From: Methylobacterium sp. AMS5 | GTDB taxonomy: Bacteria; Pseudomonadota; Alphaproteobacteria; Rhizobiales; Beijerinckiaceae | Direction: 5' to 3' | Length of the DNA: 64,000 nucleotides | NCBI RefSeq assembly: GCF_001542815.1 | Contig: NZ_CP006992.1 | Coordinates: 3,725,501 to 3,789,500, forward strand | In this document: positions 41,711 to 48,997 of the stretch, in pieces | How the letters are laid out: each line of letters opens with the position of its first letter | Position numbering within the stretch: the first letter of the stretch is position 1 | Notes under the pieces: model-generated | Databases searched by the model: none | The model's input: only the letters and a program-made list of their open reading frames with translations | What the model was told of the DNA's origin: nothing | Translations under genes and position numbers: made by a program

Positions 41711-42037
41711 TCAGGCGGATGTCAGCCGATCCTCGACGGCGGACAGGCCGGGAGCCGACCAGGCTGCCGACTCGCACCACGTGTGGTGGTCGGGCGGCGT
41801 CGCCTCGCCGCTGCGGGACTTGTCCGGGTAGCGGACCTCGATCTGCTCGACCATGGCGCGGACGCCGCGAACCCGCAGCGTGACCCGCCCGGCGATCCCC
41901 TTCTCGGCGCAGTTGCGCACATGCCCGCGAAGCGTCACGACACCGCTCTCAACGGTGACGCCGATCTGCGCCGCATCGATCATGGGTGCGAGTCCCAGCG
42001 CCGCAAGCACGTGTCGGCGCACGGTGATGTCGTCCAT
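41711..42037 (-). CDS. BON-domain protein
   Basis: A 108-residue protein with one BON domain at about residues 3-72 (I-D-A-A-Q-I-G-V-T-V-E-S-G-V-V-T-L-R-G-H-V followed by a conserved second strand V-R-G-V-R-A-M-V-E-Q-I-E-V). BON domains bind phospholipid or act in osmotic/stress functions. There is no signal peptide, so it is probably cytoplasmic. AGGAGG lies just upstream of ATG 42037. It follows a small membrane-protein gene by 32 bp on the same strand, and a FixK-type box lies before that pair. Confidence 0.8.
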   Translation of the reverse strand: MDDITVRRHVLAALGLAPMIDAAQIGVTVESGVVTLRGHVRNCAEKGIAGRVTLRVRGVRAMVEQIEVRYPDKSRSGEATPPDHHTWCESAAWSAPGLSAVEDRLTSA

Positions 42038-42069
42038 CTCCCGCCTCCTCGCTTCAAGGTTTCAGGCGT

Positions 42070-42294
42070 TCAGAAGGCCAGCCAGAACAGCGCGATCGTC
42101 ACCACCGAGGCGGTGGCGGCCAAGCTCAGCGCCTGCAGGCTGCCGATGGTCCGGTAGCGGGCGATGTCCCTGACGACGCCCGCGGTCGCCGGCCTGCCGG
42201 TTCCGGCCGCCGTCTCGCCGCGCGGCACCGGCCCGGCCGGCGCCCGCACGTAGCGCACCGTCTCGATTTCGATGGATCGAAGCACCACACTCAT
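42070..42294 (-). CDS. small C-terminal-anchored membrane protein (74 aa)
   Basis: A 74-residue protein: polar N-terminus (V-V-L-R-S-I-E-I-E-T-V-R-Y-V), a flexible middle and one hydrophobic helix at the very C-terminus (A-A-T-A-S-V-V-T-I-A-L-F-W-L-A-F). GGGAG lies about 6 nt before ATG 42294, the chosen start; a longer frame begins at 42327. I recognise no family. It is the first gene of a pair with the BON protein, preceded by a FixK-type box at 42353-42366 (58 bp), so it is probably a low-oxygen/stress membrane protein. Confidence 0.65.
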   Translation of the reverse strand: MSVVLRSIEIETVRYVRAPAGPVPRGETAAGTGRPATAGVVRDIARYRTIGSLQALSLAATASVVTIALFWLAF

Positions 42295-42352
42295 CGCTCG
42301 CTCCCGTCTTCGTCCGACGGTCGCCATCCTGCCGCGCCGGCGGCACGACGCC

Positions 42353-42366
42353 TTGATTCACCTCAA
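42353..42366. promoter_or_regulatory. FixK/FNR-type box TTGATTCACCTCAA
   Basis: An exact match to TTGA-N6-TCAA, 58 bp upstream (minus-strand direction) of the 74-residue membrane-protein gene. It is separate from the box serving the divergent Usp gene. Confidence 0.65.
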
Positions 42367-42492
42367 GGCGACCGCAGTCGAACCCGTCATCATCGCCTCG
42401 CGGGAGAATTGGCCGAGCGGGGGCCTGCAAGGCGTGCGCGTCGCCCGGAGAGCCGGAACCGGATCTGCCCCGACGGGATCGCCCCGGGGTTC

Positions 42493-42506
42493 TTGCGCTG
42501 GATCAA
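42493..42506. promoter_or_regulatory. FixK/FNR-type box TTGCGCTGGATCAA before Usp
   Basis: It matches TTGC-N6-TCAA and ends 56 bp before the Usp ATG at 42563. Flanking bases (…ATCAAGGC) also match the box before the paralogue at 47919. Confidence 0.65.
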
Positions 42507-42562
42507 GGCGGATGCGGGTCGCTCCGTCACTCTCCGGGCGGTGTTCGCCACCGGAGCAGACC

Positions 42563-43423
42563 ATGCCGAAGCCGCCGCCCGTCGCCCTCACGGGCATCCG
42601 CGACATCCTCGTCGGCCTGACCGAGGAGGGCCGTGGGGACGAGGCCGCGAGCGCACTCGGCATCGGCCTGTCGCTCGCGGGGATGGCCGGCGCCCATCTC
42701 ACCGTCCAGTCGGCGGCCCGCCGCCTGACCATGGTCGGCGGGTCGGGCTGGGGGTTCGTCAACGATCTCGTCGCGCAGGAGAACCGGCGGTTGAGCGCCC
42801 GCGCCCGCGCCATCGCCGAACGCGCCGCGACGGATGCCACGCTCGAGGGTGTGACCTGCTCGATCGAGGCTCCGGCGCTCGCCTATCCCGAACTCGTCGG
42901 CCGCCTGACCGCCCGCGCCCGGCTCGCGGACCTCACCATCCTGGACGCCGAAGCGCGGGAGGTCGACCTCGATCGCGACCTGATCGACGGAGTCCTGTTC
43001 GGGAGCGGGCGGCCGCTCCTCGTGGTGCCGCCGGGTTGCGAGACGTTCTCGGCACGGCGGATCGTCATCGCCTGGGACGGCAGCGCCCAGGCCGCAAGAG
43101 CCGCCAACGACGCGCTGCCGTTCCTGCGGGCGGCCGAGGCGGTCGAGATCGTCTCCGTCGTCGGCGAGAAGGATCTCTCGACCTCGGTCGCGGGCGCCGA
43201 ATTCGCCCCGCACCTCGCCCGCCACGGTGTCGACGTCTCGGTGACGAACGTACCGGTCGACGGCGACGCCGCAGAGACGCTGAGACGGCAGGCCGGCCTT
43301 CTCGGGGCGGAGATGCTGGTGATGGGCGCCTACCGGCATTCACGCCTGAAGGAATGGCTCCTCGGCGGTGTCACGCACGCGCTCCTGACACGCTCTCCGG
43401 TGCCGCTGTTCCTCGCCCATTGA
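42563..43423 (+). CDS. universal stress protein (UspA family), paralogue A
   Basis: A 286-residue tandem-Usp protein: I-R-D-I-L-V-G-L-T near the start, a second half beginning R-R-I-V-I-A-W-D-G-S-A-Q-A-A-R-A-A-N-D and ending with G-A-Y-R-H-S-R-L-K-E-W-L-L-G-G-V-T, the nucleotide-binding loop. GGAG lies 7 nt before ATG 42563. It is the same length as, and closely similar to, the Usp at 47919-48779, indicating duplication. A FixK-type box sits at the standard distance upstream. Likely role: stress survival under low oxygen; direct function is unknown. Confidence 0.87.
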   Translation: MPKPPPVALTGIRDILVGLTEEGRGDEAASALGIGLSLAGMAGAHLTVQSAARRLTMVGGSGWGFVNDLVAQENRRLSARARAIAERAATDATLEGVTCSIEAPALAYPELVGRLTARARLADLTILDAEAREVDLDRDLIDGVLFGSGRPLLVVPPGCETFSARRIVIAWDGSAQAARAANDALPFLRAAEAVEIVSVVGEKDLSTSVAGAEFAPHLARHGVDVSVTNVPVDGDAAETLRRQAGLLGAEMLVMGAYRHSRLKEWLLGGVTHALLTRSPVPLFLAH

Positions 43424-43739
43424 TCGCCGAACCGGTGTTCGAGACGTGGCGACGCGTCCTCGCCGATGCGGCCGTGACGAGGACGCGCGGGACGATGGGA
43501 AAGGTCTCCCGAATGACGGCGTACCCGCAGATGTCCTCCGCATCGCCGGCGACGGGAGCGCCATCGACAGTGTTGTCGCGGATATCAGGTCCGGGCCGAT
43601 GCTCGCATCGGAGATCCTCGCTCGGCTGGGCCGGGGAGGGCGCTGCCACACGCTCCGGAGCCTCGGATCGAGCGGGAAGCCCCGGCCTTCCAGGGGAGAG
43701 CGGCCGGAAACGGGCACGCCCGGTTGCCGGAGACGCGCG
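43424..43739. other. 316-bp gap without a supported gene
   Basis: Between the Usp gene and the IS630-type HTH gene I see no motif, repeat or start site that I can support. The HTH frame extends back through this DNA but the residues there look like a non-coding shadow. Confidence 0.4.
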
Positions 43740-44132
43740 ATGATCGCGGCCCTGTCGGTCGCTCTGCGCGAGCGCGTCGTCGCGGCGGTGGCGGACGGCG
43801 CATCCCTGTACGCGGCGGCCGCGCGCTTCGGGGTGAGCGTGGCGAGCGCGAGCCGCTGGTGCCGGCAGGCGCGCGAGACCAGCAGCCTTACGCCCAAACC
43901 GCGCGGCGGCGACCGGCGCCCGCACACGATCAAGGCGCATGCCGAGGCGATCCTGGCCGTCTACGAGGAAAGGCCGGCGCTCCTCCTGACGGAACTGCGC
44001 GCCGTCCTGGCCGGGCGCGGGATTCCGATCAGCGAGAGCAGCCTGTCGCGCTTCTTCCGGGACCACGCCATCAGGCGCGCGGACCACGGATCACGCGGCC
44101 GGGCGGCGGCCGGACACGAAAACCGGGCATGA
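43740..44132 (+). pseudogene. IS630-type transposase N-terminal (HTH) fragment
   Basis: A 130-residue frame from ATG 43740 with an IS630-like tandem HTH: L-R-E-R-V-V-A-A-V-A-D-G-A-S-L-Y-A-A-A-A-R-F-G-V-S-V-A-S-A-S-R-W at about 8-40, and a second helix pair with L-L-L-T-E-L-R-A-V-L... I-S-E-S-S-L-S-R-F-F at about 80-110. IS630 transposases continue with a DDE catalytic domain of about 200 residues; here the next gene (fixK) ends only 8 bp later, so the catalytic part is missing. No terminal repeats are evident. It is either a decayed element or a retained DNA-binding protein. Confidence 0.6.
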
Positions 44133-44139
44133 GGCCGTC

Positions 44140-44829
44140 TCAATTCTCGATCACATGGCGGAGGCGGGAGCGGTGAAGCGTGATCTGCCGACTCCCGGAG
44201 CGCCGCAGCGCCCCGTTCTCCTCGAGTTGCGAGAAGGTGCGCGAGACGGTCTCGATGGTGAGGCCGAGATAGTCGGCGATATCGCGCCGGGTCATCGGCA
44301 GGGCGAGCGTCCCGGTGCCGCCGAACCGCCCGTCGACCTCGATGAGAAAGGCGGCGACGCGCTCCTGGGCGGAACGGCGACCGAGCAGGAGCATGAGATC
44401 CTGGGCGTCGCGCAAACTGGTCGTCGCCATGCCCCAGAGCTGGCAGGCGACCTCGGCGCTGCGGGTGGCGGCCCGCTCGATCTGCCGCCGCTGGAAAATC
44501 AGCACCCGGGTGTCCGAGAGCGCCTCCGCCGTGTGCCAGTGGGTGTCGCCCTGCTCGAACCCGAACAGGTTGCCCGCCAAGTGGAAGCCGGTGATCTGGC
44601 GCCGGCCATCGCTCAGGATCTTGTGGGAGCGCACCGCCCCCTCGACGACCCGGTAGACGAACTCGGCGTCCTCGCCCTCGCCGTAGACCTCCTCCTCGCG
44701 GGCGTAGGAGAACGGTGTGCCGACGAGATCGGGGCAATCGGCGAAGAGGCCGCATTCGTGGATGCTCATGCGCGGCGTGCGCGCACCCGGAGCGACCGGA
44801 ACGGATCTCGGCGGCGGCTTCGTGCCCAT
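44140..44829 (-). CDS. fixK: FixK-like Crp/Fnr transcriptional regulator
   Basis: A 229-residue Crp/Fnr protein. The sensor domain has F-V-Y-R-V-V-E-G-A-V-R and D-G-R-R-Q-I-T-G-F-H-L-A-G-N-L-F-G, a FixK/FnrN-like stretch. The HTH L-P-M-T-R-R-D-I-A-D-Y-L-G-L-T-I-E-T-V-S-R-T-F has E-x-x-S-R, the recognition helix for TTGAT-N4-ATCAA sites. Two N-terminal cysteines (C-G-L-F-A-D-C) do not form the FNR iron-sulfur set, so it resembles FixK rather than FNR. ATG 44829 was chosen because AGGAG lies about 8 nt upstream. A FixJ-like dyad lies about 74 bp upstream and FixLJ are just beyond. Its predicted boxes recur at several neighbouring genes. Confidence 0.82.
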   Translation of the reverse strand: MGTKPPPRSVPVAPGARTPRMSIHECGLFADCPDLVGTPFSYAREEEVYGEGEDAEFVYRVVEGAVRSHKILSDGRRQITGFHLAGNLFGFEQGDTHWHTAEALSDTRVLIFQRRQIERAATRSAEVACQLWGMATTSLRDAQDLMLLLGRRSAQERVAAFLIEVDGRFGGTGTLALPMTRRDIADYLGLTIETVSRTFSQLEENGALRRSGSRQITLHRSRLRHVIEN

Positions 44830-44902
44830 CGGTTCGCTCCTCATCCGTCTCGATGAGGTGAGAGTGGTCGCGCCAAGGCGCCGACGAAATTCCGGATACT
44901 CT

Positions 44903-44936
44903 CTTAAGTAGTTCTGCTTAAGGACAACTACTTAGG
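44903..44936. promoter_or_regulatory. FixJ-like dyad upstream of fixK
   Basis: CTTAAGTAGTT (44903-44913) and AACTACTTAGG (44926-44936) form an inverted repeat, 10 of 11 matching, around CTGCTTAAGGAC. It resembles the TAAGTA-type sites bound by phosphorylated FixJ in rhizobial fixK promoters. It lies 73-106 bp before the fixK start, a suitable place for activation. Confidence 0.6.
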
Positions 44937-45413
44937 GATGCATATCGTCTCGCCGCCTCGCCAGCGGTTGCGCGCATGGGCACGGATCAGGCCTGGGATC
45001 CTGCCGGTCCCATCTGCCGTCAGTGGGCGTCCCACGAATCAGGGACGGACCGCAATTCCATGTATCATGCGAGGTCGATTGCGCAAGATCAACGCCGTAA
45101 CGCGTACGGGCTGTCAGCCTCTGCATCAGCCGGAGAAGGGAAGGCGCACGCCGTGTCCCCTCACGTTGCGCCCTGGGCCGATCCGCGCAAGCCGCCGCGC
45201 CCGCAAAATCCCGCGGCGGGCTGTCTCTCTCGCCCCTGGATGCAGGGCGGCGGGCCGCTCCCGCCATCGGCGAGCCAACCCGCGATCCCGTCGAGGGCAA
45301 CCGGTGTCTCGATCCGCGACATCCCGGCGGCGCGGGCCCGCATTCGGATGGCCGTCTCGGGAGGATCAGGAAGGCGGCAACGCGGCCATCCCGTGATCGA
45401 CCGCGAGCCCGCC
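44937..45413. other. 477-bp region between fixK promoter and fixJ without a supported gene
   Basis: No coding frame is convincing. It does contain a FixK-type box at 45079-45092 with no clear gene at the usual distance on either side, so an unannotated small RNA or leader is possible. Confidence 0.4.
45079..45092. promoter_or_regulatory. orphan FixK-type box TTGCGCAAGATCAA
   Basis: It fits TTGC-N6-TCAA (and TTGCG-N4-ATCAA). No protein gene starts 55-70 bp away on either strand. Confidence 0.45.
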
Positions 45414-46022
45414 TCACACGAAGCCGGCGAGCACGGCCCAGCGCACCAGTTCCTGCAGGCTTCCCGCCCGCGTCTTGGCCATGACCTTGGCCCGGTAGAT
45501 CTCGACGGTTCGCGGGCTGATCCGGAGCCTTCGCCCGATCTCCTTGCTGGTGCCCCCGGTCACCAGATGATCGAGAACCTGGCGCTCGCGCTCGCTCAAG
45601 GTCGCCAACCGCCGCATGAAGTCCTGCAGGATCGGATCGGCCGAGCCGTTATGCCCACCCTGCTCCAGGGCGGCCTGCAGCGCCCGCAGGAGCGCCTCGC
45701 CATCGAACGGCTTCTCGATGAAGTCGCACGCCCCAAGCTTCATCGCCTCCACCGCGAGCGGCACGTCCCCGTGCCCCGTCATCATCACGATAGGAAGCGT
45801 GTGACCGGCCGAGCGGAGGGAGCGGAACAGTGCCAACCCGTCGAGGCCGGGCATGCGGATATCGGTCAGGATGCACCCCCGGAGCGGCTGCGTGAGTCGC
45901 GCCAGCAAGGCCGTTCCCGCCTCGTAGAGCCGCACGTCGAAGCCGGCCGTGTCGAGGAGGAACGCGACCGAGTCGCGCATGGCGGGGTCGTCGTCCACGA
46001 CATGCACGAGGGCAGGGGCCAT
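45414..46022 (-). CDS. fixJ: FixJ-family response regulator
   Basis: A 202-residue two-domain regulator. The receiver (residues 1-120) has V-V-D-D-D near the start, phospho-acceptor Asp54 in L-T-D-I-R-M-P-G and K-P-F at about 104-106. The LuxR-type HTH (about 138-198) has L-S-E-R-E-R-Q-V-L-D-H-L-V-T-G-G-T-S-K-E-I-G-R-R-L and R-T-V-E-I-Y-R-A-K-V. Its start lies 3 bp after the fixL stop, so fixLJ is an operon on the minus strand. Phosphorylated FixJ should activate fixK. Confidence 0.9.
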   Translation of the reverse strand: MAPALVHVVDDDPAMRDSVAFLLDTAGFDVRLYEAGTALLARLTQPLRGCILTDIRMPGLDGLALFRSLRSAGHTLPIVMMTGHGDVPLAVEAMKLGACDFIEKPFDGEALLRALQAALEQGGHNGSADPILQDFMRRLATLSERERQVLDHLVTGGTSKEIGRRLRISPRTVEIYRAKVMAKTRAGSLQELVRWAVLAGFV

Positions 46023-46025
46023 GGG

Positions 46026-47573
46026 CTACCGCCCTCTCTCGGGTGCGGTCGGCAGCGTCAGCCGGAAGGTCGCCCCGCCCGCGGCGTTGGACCCGACCCA
46101 GAGGCGGCCGCCATGCGCCTCGATGATGGTGCGGCAGATCGAGAGTCCGACGCCCATCCCGGCATCCTTGGTGGTGATGAAGGGCTGGAACAGCCGGTCG
46201 GCCACCTCCTCGGCGATACCGGGGCCGGTATCCGACACCGCGACCTCGGCCAAATCCGGCGAAACCCGCCGCGTCGCGACGGTCAGCTCGCGCCGGCTGC
46301 TGCGCTGCATCGCCTCGCAGGCGTTACGCATCAGGTTGACCAGTACCTGCTGCACCTGAACCCGGTCGACCAGCACCGATCCGACCTGCGGATCCGGCAC
46401 GACGTGGGCCGTGATGCCCTGCTCGCCGGCCGCCGCCAGGGTCAGGGCGCCGGCCTCCTCGATCATCGTCGCGACCGGCTCGACCCGCTTCTCCGTCTCG
46501 CCACGGGCGACGAATTCCCGCAGGCGGGCGATGATCTGCCGGGCCCGCAACGCCTGCTCGGCCGCCTTGTCGAGAACCTCCTGTGCCCTGGCGATGGTCT
46601 CGGGGTCGGGATGGGCGAGGAGGCGGCGGCAGCCGTTGGTGTAGTTGGTGATGGCGCCGAGCGGCTGATTCAGCTCGTGGGCCAGGGTCGTCGCCATCTC
46701 GCCCATGGCGCTCAGGCGGGAGACATGCCCCAGCTCGGACTGGAGTTCCTGAAGCCGCGCCTCGGTCCGCCGTTGCGCGGTGAGGTCGTTGATGAAGCCG
46801 GTGAAGAAGGTCCGCTCGCCCGAATGCATCTCGCCGATGGCCAGCTCCATCGGAAAGGTCGAGCCGTCATGCCGTCGCCCCGTCACGCACCGCGTGGTGC
46901 CGATGATGTGGCGCTGGCGCGTCCGCCGATAGCGCTTGAGGTCGGCAGCATGTCCATCCGGCATCGGCTCCGGCATCAGGATGCGGACGTCCTGCCCGAT
47001 CGCCTCGCCGGCCGCGTAGCCGAAGAGGCGTTCGGCCGCCGGGTTGAGCGAGTGGATCAGCCCCGCCTCGTCGAGGACCACCATCGCCTCCGGCATCGTG
47101 TCGAGGATCGAGCGGAGATGGGCCTCGCGAGCGCGCAGCTCCGCCTCCACCTGCTTCTGCTCTTCGATGCTGAAGACGACCCCGCGGTGCCGGTGGGGCC
47201 AGCCCTCGGCGTCGAGATGCACCTGCCCCCGCGAGCGCAACCAGCCACCCCGCCCATTCGGCGGCACGACACGGTATTCGATCTCGTAACTGCCGCCGTC
47301 CCGCAGCACGCTCTCGATGGCGTGAGCGCGGGCTTGGCGGTCGTCCGGGTGGACCAGATCCTGGGTCGCGGCAAAGCTCGTCAGTCGTTCGGATGGAATG
47401 CCGAAGAGGCAGCCGCAGGTCTGCGAAGCGGTGACACGGCCGGTGGGAATGTCCAGCGACCAGATGCAGACACCGACCTCGTGGAGGGTCTCCCGGAAGT
47501 CCTCGGCCGTCAGCGCTTCACCGCCCACCTGAATCGCTTCAGCCGCGGCCATGGAAAGCGTCATCGATTCCAT
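46026..47573 (-). CDS. fixL: FixL-type oxygen sensor histidine kinase (heme PAS)
   Basis: A 515-residue soluble kinase. PAS 1 is at about 25-140 and the heme-binding PAS 2 at about 148-270. PAS 2 retains the FixL heme pocket by alignment to Bradyrhizobium FixL: His208 (axial ligand in P-D-G-H-A-A-D-L-K-R-Y-R), Arg214, His222 and Arg228 (H-I-I-G-T-T-R). The F-P-M-E-L-A-I-G-E-M stretch follows. The HisKA phospho-acceptor is His299 (A-H-E-L-N-Q-P-L), then the HATPase G-x-G boxes D-T-G-P-G-I and G-M-G-V-G-L-S-I. No transmembrane segment is seen. It senses O2: deoxy-heme activates the kinase and phosphorylates FixJ. The start may be ATG 47573 or 47564. Confidence 0.9.
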   Translation of the reverse strand: MESMTLSMAAAEAIQVGGEALTAEDFRETLHEVGVCIWSLDIPTGRVTASQTCGCLFGIPSERLTSFAATQDLVHPDDRQARAHAIESVLRDGGSYEIEYRVVPPNGRGGWLRSRGQVHLDAEGWPHRHRGVVFSIEEQKQVEAELRAREAHLRSILDTMPEAMVVLDEAGLIHSLNPAAERLFGYAAGEAIGQDVRILMPEPMPDGHAADLKRYRRTRQRHIIGTTRCVTGRRHDGSTFPMELAIGEMHSGERTFFTGFINDLTAQRRTEARLQELQSELGHVSRLSAMGEMATTLAHELNQPLGAITNYTNGCRRLLAHPDPETIARAQEVLDKAAEQALRARQIIARLREFVARGETEKRVEPVATMIEEAGALTLAAAGEQGITAHVVPDPQVGSVLVDRVQVQQVLVNLMRNACEAMQRSSRRELTVATRRVSPDLAEVAVSDTGPGIAEEVADRLFQPFITTKDAGMGVGLSICRTIIEAHGGRLWVGSNAAGGATFRLTLPTAPERGR

Positions 47574-47918
47574 CCCGGAATTCTCTGCGTAGGATTCTGT
47601 GATAGTTTTTGAATAAATTCAAATTGAATTATGTCATTTGATAAATCACGAGCCAATCAATCAACTCGCACCGGAAGATTTTAATCTATTCCCTAAGCGT
47701 ACCGCAATTTGTACCTGCATTGATAGTCACAACGAGAAATGAATTCGCTGGTTCCTCAACGTCGAGACGGCTTCATACAACCTCCCGCCTCTGGAATGGC
47801 ACCACCGACGATGGTGGTATCCCCCGTTTGATCCCAGAGGAAAAATCCTTTGCGTTGAATCAAGGCCGTCGGGCGCCCGCCGCTCCAACGATGGAGCGGT
47901 TCAGACCGGAGTCCTGCC
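47574..47918. other. 345-bp divergent region between fixL and Usp
   Basis: It holds an AT-rich stretch (about 47595-47715) likely to contain the fixLJ promoter and, nearer the Usp gene, the FixK box at 47850. No small gene is supported. Confidence 0.5.
47850..47863. promoter_or_regulatory. FixK/FNR-type box TTGCGTTGAATCAA before Usp
   Basis: It matches TTGC-N6-TCAA and ends 55 bp before the Usp ATG at 47919. It is nearly identical to the box at 42493-42506, which lies at the same spacing from its own Usp gene. Confidence 0.65.
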
Positions 47919-48779
47919 ATGTCCCACCCTGCCTCATCCGCGCTCACCGGCATCCGCGACGTCCTCGTCGGGATTGCCGTCGAGAACGAAAGCGACAGGG
48001 ATTCGCCGGCCATCGGCTACGGCCTGTCACTGGCCAGGGACGCAGGTGCCCACCTCACGCTCCAATCGGCGGCCTGGCGGCTCTCGGGCGACAATCGCTG
48101 GATCAGCGGTTTCGACGACGGCAGCGTCGCGGATATCGACCGGCGCCTCGATCGGCTGGCCCGCGCCATCGCGGACCGCACCGCGGGTGATGCGGCGCAG
48201 GCGGGCGTCGTGTGCACGACCGAGACGCCGAGCCTGCACTATCCGGCCATCATCCAGCGGCTGGCGGAACAGGCACGGCTGCACGATCTGGCGATTCTGG
48301 ATGCCGAGGTCTGGACCTGCGACCTCGACCGCGAGGCGATCGAGACGACCCTGTTCAAGAGCGGTCGCCCGGTCATCGCGGTGCCGCCGGGGCACACGGG
48401 CTTTTCCGGCCGCCGGATCATCGTCTCTTGGGACGGAAGCGCCCAGGCGGCGCGGGCCGCCAACGACGCGATGCCGTTCCTGCGGGCGGCCGAGGCGGTC
48501 GAGATCGTCTCGATCGGCGACGCGGCGGATATCCGCGATTCGGTGCCCGGGGCCGAGTTCGCGCCGCACCTCGCGCGGCACGGGGTGAACGTCACCGTCA
48601 ACAACCTGCCCGTCTCCGGCTCCATCGGCGACACCCTGCGGAGCCAAGCCGGTCTGTTCCGGGCCGACCTGATCGTGATGGGCGCCTACCGCCATTCCCG
48701 CACGCGCCAGTTCTTCTTCGGCGGTGTGACGCGCTCGCTGCTGCGAAGCTGCCCCGTTCCGCTGTTCCTGTCCCGCTGA
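47919..48779 (+). CDS. universal stress protein (UspA family), paralogue B
   Basis: A 286-residue tandem-Usp protein very similar to that at 42563-43423: I-R-D-V-L-V-G-I near the start, W-D-G-S-A-Q-A-A-R-A-A-N-D-A-M-P-F-L-R-A-A-E in the middle and G-A-Y-R-H-S-R-T-R-Q-F-F-F-G-G-V-T at the end. The first half appears diverged and may not bind nucleotide. GGAG precedes ATG 47919. It is divergent from fixLJ and has a FixK box upstream, so it is a probable member of the oxygen-controlled regulon. Confidence 0.87.
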   Translation: MSHPASSALTGIRDVLVGIAVENESDRDSPAIGYGLSLARDAGAHLTLQSAAWRLSGDNRWISGFDDGSVADIDRRLDRLARAIADRTAGDAAQAGVVCTTETPSLHYPAIIQRLAEQARLHDLAILDAEVWTCDLDREAIETTLFKSGRPVIAVPPGHTGFSGRRIIVSWDGSAQAARAANDAMPFLRAAEAVEIVSIGDAADIRDSVPGAEFAPHLARHGVNVTVNNLPVSGSIGDTLRSQAGLFRADLIVMGAYRHSRTRQFFFGGVTRSLLRSCPVPLFLSR

Positions 48780-48997
48780 GGACCTCTTCGACCGGGCCCC
48801 AACCGGCGCCGATTTCTGGCGTTCCACCAAGCTTTCGCTAACGCTCACGCACGCGGCGGTGACCGCATCGGCGGACGACCGGAGCCGGCTTCACCTTTCA
48901 GAAACGGACGGGGCTGTTAGTGGGCCCGTCCACCATAGGGTTGCCGTCGAAGCGCCCGGCTGGGCGCGGGGTGCCGACAGGACTGGGACAAAGCTCG

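Noticed and set aside
44140..44829. FNR-type iron-sulfur oxygen sensor
   Set aside because: Only two N-terminal cysteines (C-x5-C) are present and the other ligands of FNR are missing; FixK-like is the better call.
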